IMG/VR virus record: IMGVR_UViG_3300040801_000492
Location: 1 to 20,029 of that record
DNA length: 20,029 bases
Source of the DNA: a virus
Direction: 5' to 3' (one strand)
Part shown: positions 1 to 6,015 of the stretch, piece by piece
How positions within the stretch are numbered: position 1 is the first letter of the stretch
How the letters are laid out: each line of letters opens with the position of its first letter
Position numbers and translations under genes: made by a program
The notes under the pieces: model-generated
What the model was told of the DNA's origin: nothing
Databases searched by the model: none
The model's input: the letters and a program-made list of their open reading frames with translations, nothing else

Positions 1-111
1 AGTTCCTCGCTCTACCCCTTCACGCCGGTGCGGGTCGGCAAACTCGTCAAAAGATTCCTGACGGCGGGCGGTGCGAGTTCCTCGCTCTACCCCTTCACGC
101 CGGTGCGGGTC
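1..111 (-). repeat. 75-bp (25-codon) tandem repeat, two copies visible
   Basis: Bases 1-36 are identical to bases 76-111, a period of exactly 75 bp that keeps the reading frame. The remaining 39 bp of each period have diverged. On the minus strand the identical part encodes DPHRREGVERGT and the diverged part encodes the ARR-x-E-x-F linker. The array may continue beyond the left edge. Confidence 0.9.
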
Positions 112-342
112 ATTGAACGCGCCGAAATCTTCCTCACGCCGGGCGCCACTGATGCGGATTCCGGTCATTTCCTCTTCGGCTGGGTCAAGGTATCCCTCGC
201 GCCGCAACTGCCGCTGACGGCGATCTCGCAGCCACTCACGATCTTCTTCGCGCTCTTCTGCGTCCTCGCGCATGTCGCGGCCCTCGTAGTAGCCTTTCAG
301 CCCGATGCCGCCGTATTGTGCAAATCTTCCGAACTTGCTCAT
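1..342 (-). CDS. Partial highly charged protein with 25-aa tandem repeats; candidate internal/ejection virion protein
   Basis: The minus strand is open from an ATG at 342 to the window edge, giving 114 residues with no stop, so the C-terminus lies outside. A strong Shine-Dalgarno site (AAGGAG, 6 bases before the ATG) supports the start, 10 bases after the previous stop. The protein begins MSKFGRFAQYGGIG and then becomes very rich in Arg and Glu (residues 20-60), probably helical. From residue 67 a 25-residue unit repeats: unit 1 is 67-91 and unit 2 is 92-114 and continuing. Each unit starts ARR and contains the identical block DPHRREGVERGT. I do not recognise the family. Its position after the tail genes, beside another non-enzymatic candidate virion protein, suggests an internal or ejected protein; this is inference. 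The plus-strand open frame over the same bases (28-408) is an antisense shadow. Confidence 0.8.
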   Translation of the reverse strand, partial: MSKFGRFAQYGGIGLKGYYEGRDMREDAEEREEDREWLRDRRQRQLRREGYLDPAEEEMTGIRISGARREEDFGAFNDPHRREGVERGTRTARRQESFDEFADPHRREGVERGT

Positions 343-352
343 GTTCTGCTCC

Positions 353-1072
353 TTACCAACCCGGATTGTCGTTGCGGCTGTTGCTGTTGCCGGTGCTGCC
401 ATTGTTGAACCAACCTTTCGCACCGTTCCAGATACCACCCCAGTCGATCCCGCCGATGATGTTGCCCCAACCTTGGGCGGCTGCCCCGGCCTGCTGGTTG
501 TAGTAACCGGCGTTGCCGAATGCTGAATTGGCTGAATTTCCGAAGGAATTTGCTACGTTGCCGTAGGCATTCTGAACCGAGTTCGCCTTGTTCGAGCCGA
601 TACCCATGCCTGCACTGTACAGGTCAACGTAACGGCCGTAGCGTTTGTCCTTTGCGCCTTCGCGGGCTTTCGATCGTGCTCCGACGTGCGCGGTTGCCCG
701 CCGGATACCGTAGTCGCGCTGCGACTGCCTGGCGGCGCCGTCGGTCGGCCTGATGCCATACCGGCGCTGATCCCGTTCCTCCATGCCGCGGGCCGTATCG
801 AACGACGTGTTCACATCGCCAGCGATCGCCCCGTAATCGGGTTCCGTGTCATCCATCATGCCCCGGATGTCGTAAAACAGGGGGTCAAACTTCTCTTGAT
901 GGTCGGCATACTGGTCTTTGGCAAATTGCAGCCCTTCGCGCTGCATTTCCAGTTCCTGCTCACGCAGTTGCGCCTCTTGCGCCATCGCCCGATCGGCACG
1001 TCTTGCGTCGCCTCTTGAGGCAAGATAGCCTCCACCGACGGTAATTGCTGCACCTACTGCTACCCAGGCCAT
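353..1072 (-). CDS. Candidate internal virion / DNA ejection protein, Asn/Gly-rich C-terminus
   Basis: 239 residues, with start supported by CAGGAG 8 bases upstream of the ATG. The N-terminus (about residues 2-20, MAWVAVGAAITVGGGYLASR) is a short hydrophobic Gly/Ala/Val segment that could insert in a membrane. Residues 22-65 form a charged, Gln/Glu-rich probable helix or coiled coil. The C-terminal third (about 157-239) is low complexity, with Asn/Ala/Gly repeats (variants of N-x-FGNSA) followed by a Trp-Gly-rich stretch (GWGNIIGGIDWGGIW). Short-tailed phages commonly encode proteins with a small glycine-rich hydrophobic N-terminus and a low-complexity tail among their ejected internal proteins, after the tail hub genes. 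No specific family is recognised, so the role rests on composition and position. The stop is 10 bases from the next ATG. Confidence 0.75.
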   Translation of the reverse strand: MAWVAVGAAITVGGGYLASRGDARRADRAMAQEAQLREQELEMQREGLQFAKDQYADHQEKFDPLFYDIRGMMDDTEPDYGAIAGDVNTSFDTARGMEERDQRRYGIRPTDGAARQSQRDYGIRRATAHVGARSKAREGAKDKRYGRYVDLYSAGMGIGSNKANSVQNAYGNVANSFGNSANSAFGNAGYYNQQAGAAAQGWGNIIGGIDWGGIWNGAKGWFNNGSTGNSNSRNDNPGW

Positions 1073-1075
1073 GTT

Positions 1076-1534
1076 TTATTTCTCCTGTTTCAGTAATTCC
1101 AGATTTTCGGACTCAATTGCATCAAAACTTGGGGCGATCAATCGCTCTTCGAGTTTGGACATATTTTGAGTATTCTCTTCGTTCGGATGCGGGTTCATGA
1201 CGACCGTATCCGTGACGGCGAACGCGGCTTTCTTGGTTCCCGGTTCCGAAACGAACACCGCCGGGCCGGTGATCTCTTTGACGCCTTCTTCGGTCGTGAT
1301 CCTCACCGTGCCGCTGGCGATGATGGTCAGGTGTCGCGTCTTGTGAATTTTTCCTACTGCAACCATACCGGCCGGTATCAATACTTCACGAAGATAAATA
1401 CCATCGGCAAAGTGATGCTTGGTCAGTACGTTGAAATCCACCGGGGGGAGTTGGGTGCGAATAGCATCCTCCAACTCCATGATCTGCTCTCTGGAAACCG
1501 GGTGCTTGCTTTCTTTTTGGATCAGGTCACTCAT
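1076..1534 (-). CDS. Cupin-like phage protein, probably virion-associated
   Basis: 152 residues. The start chosen is the ATG at 1534, in an ATGA overlap with the stop of the preceding gene and preceded by GGGGA at short spacing. The frame stays open further upstream, but that stretch lies inside the preceding gene and its translation is Arg-rich and unlike a real protein. Residues 46-115 show the alternating strand-turn pattern of a small cupin barrel: YLREVLIPAGMVAVG, then KIHKTRHLTIIASG, then VRITTEEG-VKEITGPAVFVSEPG, then KKAAFAVTDTVVMNPHP. His64, His68 and His116 could be metal ligands, but the usual cupin metal motif is not complete. The C-terminus is acidic and helical. Cupin-like proteins of unknown role are found in tail regions of several phages. 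The gene lies between the J-like protein and the candidate ejection proteins, so a structural or host-surface role is more likely than metabolism. Confidence 0.8.
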   Translation of the reverse strand: MSDLIQKESKHPVSREQIMELEDAIRTQLPPVDFNVLTKHHFADGIYLREVLIPAGMVAVGKIHKTRHLTIIASGTVRITTEEGVKEITGPAVFVSEPGTKKAAFAVTDTVVMNPHPNEENTQNMSKLEERLIAPSFDAIESENLELLKQEK

Positions 1535-3570
1535 CGTATCCCCATGACGATGCCGTTGCGGTAGCCGGTTTTCGGTGCAAATCCATCGAATCCGGCAATT
1601 TGAAGTCTGAACTTGCTTTGCACGAACACGCGCGATGCCACGCCAACGAGCACCTTCGTCTCGCCGTAGTAGCGGATGTCGTAGACCGACTGTGAAACAG
1701 TCGTCCAGCCCGCACCCGAATGAGATTGGAATTGCAACCGGGCGCAACCGGCCTGCTGGTTGGTGCCGTACAGTGAGAACGCGACGTTGCAGTATGGGAC
1801 ATGCCCGCTATCGAACGGCGGCGCCGGACACGCCCACTCGCCCACGGTTTTCCATGTCGTATCGGAAATGCCAGAAAGCGTGACGCCTTTCGGGACGACG
1901 TTGGCCGTGTGAATCGAATTGTCTTGAATAAGCGTCGTGCGCGAGATTTCGCCTGAAACAAATTCAGCTTCGAGTTTTCCTTTGAAACGGGCCTCGCCGT
2001 TATTGTCAACCCAGAATGCAAAATTCTCGTTGCTCTTGCTCTTGGTTCCAGTACCAGCCCAAAGCAGAAATTCATCGGCCGGGCCGCCGAGTTCCAGGCG
2101 CCATTCGCCTGCACCAAAGTTTCCCGCAAAAAACTTACCTGCGCCAGTCACATACAACTCACCGGCCAGTTTCAGCGTGCCGCCTTTTTCAAAGTAGAAC
2201 ACGCTGCCCGAGCCGCCGGTCGTGCCGTGGCCGAACCACAACGGGAACAGTTCGTTTTCAGATCCTTCGCCGTTGATTTCGAGCCGGAAATTCGGGTCAA
2301 CACTGGTTGCAAATGAGCCGCCGATGATGTGATCGGCTTCCATCAGGTCGGCATAGACCTCTTGCGCATTCAGTTGCTGCGTGCCGATCTGGCCCGCCTG
2401 AATCATGTTGGCCGTGATCGAACCGTCTACGATGAGTTCGCCGTTGATGCCAACAGTAGCCAGGCCGTCTCGCACGTCAACAATGAACGGATACGCATAA
2501 CGCCATCCGTTATACCAAGGGTTGTTCACGTCGTAGACGTAACCGCCGATCGCGAACGTGCCGACGTTGACGATGAAAGAACTGCCGGACTCTCGCGTCA
2601 CGCCATCCTCGCCAATGCGAGAAAACGCGGAAAGGCCGAACCCGGCGACGTGGCCGTTTGCGTCTACGCGGATCGTGTACTCGCCCGCGGCGTAACCGTC
2701 GCTACTGTTGACCGCCGTGCTGGCGGTCTGCGCAATCGCGGCGTAGATGCCCGATGCGTCCGTGCTGGCTTGCAGGATGCGCTCTTGCACGGATGTCGTG
2801 AACGGGTTGTCCGGGTCGTCCGGGTTGTAATCCACAAGGTCGATGCGGCTGTTCAGCGTTTCGACCAAATGCCCTTCATGAATCTGCCCGGCCAGCAGGC
2901 CGAGGGCGTAAGCCGGATCAATAGCCGTCTCGCCGCGAATGCCATCTTCCCAGAAGTACGGATTCGGGTCGCTGCGATCTACCTCGCCTTTGTTCTCGTC
3001 GTAGTTGTCTTCCCACGCCACCCAGTAGTAACGCACGCCGGGCGCAATCTCGCCCTCTGCGCCACTTGAAAGGCCGAGGCCGGTGTGTGTGAAAAAGTTC
3101 GTGGTGGAATAGCCGACGATGGTCGCATTGTCGAAACTCGGCGTCGCAGACGCCCAGATGACCGCCCGCTTCCAATAGGTGTTCGTGCCTTTTGCGTCCG
3201 GCCAGTCCCACATGACCTGAATGCCGTCCCAGACGGCAAAGGTGCGCACATTCAGCGGCCGTCCTGGCAGCACCAGTCCATCATACGACGGTGGCCTGAG
3301 AAACGACGAGTTCGGGCCGGGAATGGACGTGTCCGGCAACGGGCTGCCGGTTCCACCGAGCATCCCGCGTGAGCCGATCTGTGAGCCGTCGAACCGAATG
3401 TCTGCAATCCTGCCGTCTTTCAGGTCGCGAAACGTCACCTTGGCGTCCAACGGATCGCCGCGGCGCATTTCGCCGACTTCCATCGCCTCTTTCATGGCGA
3501 GAACGACTTCCAGCAAATTACCCTCTGTCGGTTCGGGTATCGCGGGGATTTTTGTTTTACGGACTCCCAT
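1531..3570 (-). CDS. Tail tip / fibre protein with phage-J (DUF1983)-like central region
   Basis: 679 residues. The start ATG overlaps the preceding stop by one base (TAATG). Residues 1-70 are a charged leader. Residues 108-200 look like a fibronectin-III-type sandwich (FAVWDGIQVMWDWP ... GVRYYWVAWEDN). Residues 225-290 are helical. Residues 298-402 match the pattern of the DUF1983 region at the C-terminal end of lambda-J-type tip proteins: YTIRVDANGHVAGFGLS, SFIVNVGTFAIG, PFIVDVRDGLATVGING, then VDGSITANMIQAGQIGT. Residues 429-476 and 491-538 look like two copies of one beta-rich unit. The rest (about 555-679) is a beta-rich C-terminal domain that could bind the receptor. In J proteins this region supports host recognition at the tail tip. 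It follows the hub gene directly, consistent with a distal tail part. The exact host ligand cannot be inferred. Confidence 0.85.
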   Translation of the reverse strand: MGVRKTKIPAIPEPTEGNLLEVVLAMKEAMEVGEMRRGDPLDAKVTFRDLKDGRIADIRFDGSQIGSRGMLGGTGSPLPDTSIPGPNSSFLRPPSYDGLVLPGRPLNVRTFAVWDGIQVMWDWPDAKGTNTYWKRAVIWASATPSFDNATIVGYSTTNFFTHTGLGLSSGAEGEIAPGVRYYWVAWEDNYDENKGEVDRSDPNPYFWEDGIRGETAIDPAYALGLLAGQIHEGHLVETLNSRIDLVDYNPDDPDNPFTTSVQERILQASTDASGIYAAIAQTASTAVNSSDGYAAGEYTIRVDANGHVAGFGLSAFSRIGEDGVTRESGSSFIVNVGTFAIGGYVYDVNNPWYNGWRYAYPFIVDVRDGLATVGINGELIVDGSITANMIQAGQIGTQQLNAQEVYADLMEADHIIGGSFATSVDPNFRLEINGEGSENELFPLWFGHGTTGGSGSVFYFEKGGTLKLAGELYVTGAGKFFAGNFGAGEWRLELGGPADEFLLWAGTGTKSKSNENFAFWVDNNGEARFKGKLEAEFVSGEISRTTLIQDNSIHTANVVPKGVTLSGISDTTWKTVGEWACPAPPFDSGHVPYCNVAFSLYGTNQQAGCARLQFQSHSGAGWTTVSQSVYDIRYYGETKVLVGVASRVFVQSKFRLQIAGFDGFAPKTGYRNGIVMGIR

Positions 3571-5483
3571 TATCGCGCCAGCGCCCCTCGAAGTTCTGAA
3601 ATCGTTTCAGCTACATAGACGCCCTGAACTGAAACCGTCGAGCGCATTTCGAGTGACCATTCCCGCGCAAGGAAACCGGACGGCAGTCGCTGCGGCTCCT
3701 GATCTGTGACAGTGGCCGTGTGCTTCAATACGCCATCGGCGTAGAAATCAATTTCGAGCGATCCGCTGCCCTCAAAGAACACCTGAAATGCACCCATGTT
3801 CACCGTGTACGGCATGACAAACGTCTGCGATGTCCAGTTCGCCGTGATGTAGGTTGTGCCGTCGTCCGGGTTCCATTCATACACTTTCGGGCCGCTGATG
3901 AAGCGCAGCAGGTACAGGCGATCCTTGTCGCGATCGACCGCCATGCCGTAGGTGTTCGGCGTGTTGATGCGCGAGATTTCAAGCGTCTCGGAAGTCGGGT
4001 CGAACACGATGCCCGTTCCGTTGTTCAGCAGCAGGTAGTAACGGCCATTGTGCACGTCGGCAAATGCGCCGTTTGCCATCAGTTCCCGCCATTCCTTTTC
4101 GTCCCATACGCCATCGAGCACGTTGCGGGTGCCTCTGGGCGTGACGACGATCAGGCCATTCGGCGAAGGGTAGGCGGCGCCGTAACCGAGTGTCTTGCAG
4201 GCCCGCTTCGAGATACACGGCTCGACGGAATCAAGCTTCGAGAGTGTCATCGACAACGGATCGGTGGCCGTGCCGACGTAGGGGTTTTCTTCGGTCGCGA
4301 CGATGATCGACTGCGCGAAGGCCGCGAGTCCGACGATCTCATGATCCATTTGCTTGGTGTAGCGTTCCGGCCAGGCATGAGGCTGATACGGCTCGGACAG
4401 GTACAGGGTTCGGCCGACAAATCCGGCGACGATGCCGTTCGCCAGCACGGTCAAGCCTTTCAGTTGTTCCGGCGGTGCCGACCAATCCAGCGACGGCAGG
4501 GGTTCTCCGAGTTCGAGCACGTCAAGGGTATCCTCGAAGTCGGCCTGCGAAACGGGTATCTCGGCGACAAAGTAGAACTCGGCGCCGCCACTGCTGTTCG
4601 GCACCGTGCGGTAGATTCTCTTGTACTCGACAATCGCGTCATCAACGGTCGGGGAAGTGCCGGTCGTGACTGTGACAGACTGGCCCGGCGCAAGCGTGAT
4701 CAACTCCGTCGGGTCGGACGGCGGCCCTTCTTCGCCCTGATCCGTGACCAGCGTCCACACGTAGATGCGATCTTCGTAGTCCTCTGGGTTGTACTCTCGG
4801 AACCACGAACCGCTGCCGCTAGGTGTTGCCGCATCACCGGAATGCGGTGCCGGGTCGTAGTTGTTCAAGCTGAACTGCGTCGGCTCATCCTCGACCTTGG
4901 AGATCGTGAACGTTTTGCCGTCGATGTCCGACCAGTCGGTCGCCAACCCTTCGATGCGCACCCGGTCTTGTTCGCTCAAGCCGTGCTCGGCCGTGCAAAA
5001 GACGACCATCAGGTCGCCCACCGCTTCGAGTTTCGTGAACGTCTTGCTTTCGACCGCAGAGAGTTCGAGGATCGCTTTTGTCGGCGCGGCAGGCACGCCC
5101 AGTTTGCGCCAGGCGATCGGCGGGCCAAAGTAGGCACCGTCCGGGTCAGGCAGTCCGATTCGCTTCGTGCTGTAGACCGGGTACGACTGAAAACCGTTGC
5201 CGATGTAGACCTTGTTGTCCACGTCCTCATCGGCCTGAATCGGCCCATAGGTCGCATCCACGTCATCGCCGAACACGAACCCTTGCGTTTCGCTGAAAAT
5301 GAATGCCGACTTCGGCGTCGTCACGCTAGAAACGTTTGCGATGTGCGCGAGTGAACGGAATGCACGCAAGTCATTCGCCACCAAATTGCTGTCCCATGCC
5401 GCGGCAGCGTGGCCGTCCGGCAGTTTCCGGGGGTTCATCAGTGGACGTTCCCCGGAAAAGCGATCGACGCGGAATACGGTCAT
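3570..5483 (-). CDS. Tail hub / tail tubular B-like or stabilisation protein (beta-propeller-like)
   Basis: 637 residues. I place the start at the ATG at 5483, with AGGAAA ten bases upstream and TGAAATG spacing to the previous stop; the in-frame extension (MRRRRRAEKETE) lies inside the previous gene and is rejected. The N-terminus has the pattern seen in this group of short-tail hub proteins: PLMNPRKLPDGHAAAAWDSN followed by VANDLRAFRS. The body is a long succession of beta strands with repeated Tyr/Trp-rich hairpins (KVYIGNGFQSYPVYSTKRIG; DRIYVWTLVTDQGEEGPPSD; GRYYLLLNNGTGIVFDP; DRLYLLRF...KVYEWNPDDG), as expected for a propeller wrapped around a central channel. An embedded domain at about residues 155-235 interrupts it. 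Such proteins form the nozzle under the adaptor ring in podoviruses. No enzymatic motif is seen. The assignment rests on pattern and position, not on a database match. Confidence 0.8.
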   Translation of the reverse strand: MTVFRVDRFSGERPLMNPRKLPDGHAAAAWDSNLVANDLRAFRSLAHIANVSSVTTPKSAFIFSETQGFVFGDDVDATYGPIQADEDVDNKVYIGNGFQSYPVYSTKRIGLPDPDGAYFGPPIAWRKLGVPAAPTKAILELSAVESKTFTKLEAVGDLMVVFCTAEHGLSEQDRVRIEGLATDWSDIDGKTFTISKVEDEPTQFSLNNYDPAPHSGDAATPSGSGSWFREYNPEDYEDRIYVWTLVTDQGEEGPPSDPTELITLAPGQSVTVTTGTSPTVDDAIVEYKRIYRTVPNSSGGAEFYFVAEIPVSQADFEDTLDVLELGEPLPSLDWSAPPEQLKGLTVLANGIVAGFVGRTLYLSEPYQPHAWPERYTKQMDHEIVGLAAFAQSIIVATEENPYVGTATDPLSMTLSKLDSVEPCISKRACKTLGYGAAYPSPNGLIVVTPRGTRNVLDGVWDEKEWRELMANGAFADVHNGRYYLLLNNGTGIVFDPTSETLEISRINTPNTYGMAVDRDKDRLYLLRFISGPKVYEWNPDDGTTYITANWTSQTFVMPYTVNMGAFQVFFEGSGSLEIDFYADGVLKHTATVTDQEPQRLPSGFLAREWSLEMRSTVSVQGVYVAETISELRGALAR

Positions 5484-5484
5484 T

Positions 5485-5706
5485 TCAGTTTCCTTTTCTG
5501 CCCTTCTTCTCCGTCTCACGTTCGAGCACGGAGATACGGGCTTTCAGTTCGTCCTTGCCCTCTTTGATCGAAGCGATGCAACGATTGACCTGAGCCACGA
5601 ACGGCGCCCGAACAACCGGGGCCAGCGACTCGGCGTAAGTGTTCGCCACTTCGGCCAGGTATTGCAGGGCCAGTTCATCTTGCTGCTGCGGATTTTGTTC
5701 GCTCAT
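5485..5706 (-). CDS. Small hypothetical protein with C-terminal coiled coil
   Basis: 73 residues. The start overlaps the previous stop in an ATGA arrangement, and the stop is one base from the next start, so it is tightly embedded in the tail operon. The N-terminus is polar and Gln-rich (MSEQNPQQQDE). Residues 14-40 are a helical Ala-rich stretch, and residues 45-68 have heptad-like spacing (IASIKEGKDELKARISVLERE), followed by a basic tail. It is too short to assign to a family. Its place between a fibre-tail adaptor-like protein and the tail hub suggests a tail assembly or chaperone role, which is inference only. Confidence 0.75.
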   Translation of the reverse strand: MSEQNPQQQDELALQYLAEVANTYAESLAPVVRAPFVAQVNRCIASIKEGKDELKARISVLERETEKKGRKGN

Positions 5707-6014
5707 GTTTCCTTCACCTTGATTTTGAACTCGATTTCTTCCCGGCGGCCGACGACGGTCGTGATGATGGCGGTCACGATGTACGACTCCCCATCCTTGC
5801 CGCCACCTGTCCAGATTTTCACGGTTTCACGTGGATCGCCGACCAGTTCATACTCGCCCTTGTCGCCGGGGCCGAGTTCCAGCGCGGGGTCGGTGGTGTT
5901 GTCCACTTCGAGGACGACGGACGCGACTTCATCGCCGTCGAGTTCCTCGAAGTATTCTTCCATGTTGATGTCGTAATCGACGATCTCACGCGGTTGCTTG
6001 GCCTTGGTTTCCAT
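5703..6014 (-). CDS. Fibre-tail adaptor-like small beta protein
   Basis: 103 residues, with start supported by GAGGAA seven bases upstream and one base from the previous stop. The layout resembles small phage proteins annotated as fibre-tail adaptors: a DYDINMEEYFEELDGDEVAS opening, a middle strand pair, then VKIWTGGGKDGESYIVTAII and TTVVGRREEIEFKIKV. The W-x-GG-x-x-G-x-x-Y pattern followed by a final strand is characteristic of an immunoglobulin-like small domain. Such proteins sit next to fibre or hub genes and are thought to join fibre and tail. The preceding gene ends in Arg/Val-spaced strands often found next to this type of gene. The family call is from memory of the pattern and is moderate. 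Confidence 0.75.
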   Translation of the reverse strand: METKAKQPREIVDYDINMEEYFEELDGDEVASVVLEVDNTTDPALELGPGDKGEYELVGDPRETVKIWTGGGKDGESYIVTAIITTVVGRREEIEFKIKVKET

Positions 6015-6015
6015 G

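Noticed and set aside
28-408. Plus-strand open frame at the left edge
   Set aside because: It is antisense to the truncated repeat protein and runs across the next intergenic gap. The Cys-rich end comes from antisense of Asn/Ser/Gly codons.
1535-1747. N-terminal extension of the cupin-like gene
   Set aside because: It lies fully inside the preceding gene, is Arg-rich, and the ATG at 1534 has an ATGA overlap and ribosome site.
2329-3069. Plus-strand open frame (246 codons) antisense to the J-like gene
   Set aside because: Same codon-bias shadow; no ribosome site or recognisable pattern.
3720-5354. Very long plus-strand open frame (544 codons) antisense to the tail hub gene
   Set aside because: Its translation is Arg/Val/His/Asp-rich with no domain pattern, as expected for the reverse strand of a GC-rich gene. 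The minus-strand frame has a ribosome site, recognisable structure and tight neighbours.
5484-5519. 12-residue extension (MRRRRRAEKETE) of the tail hub protein
   Set aside because: Overlaps the preceding gene without a ribosome site; the ATG at 5483 has AGGAAA upstream.
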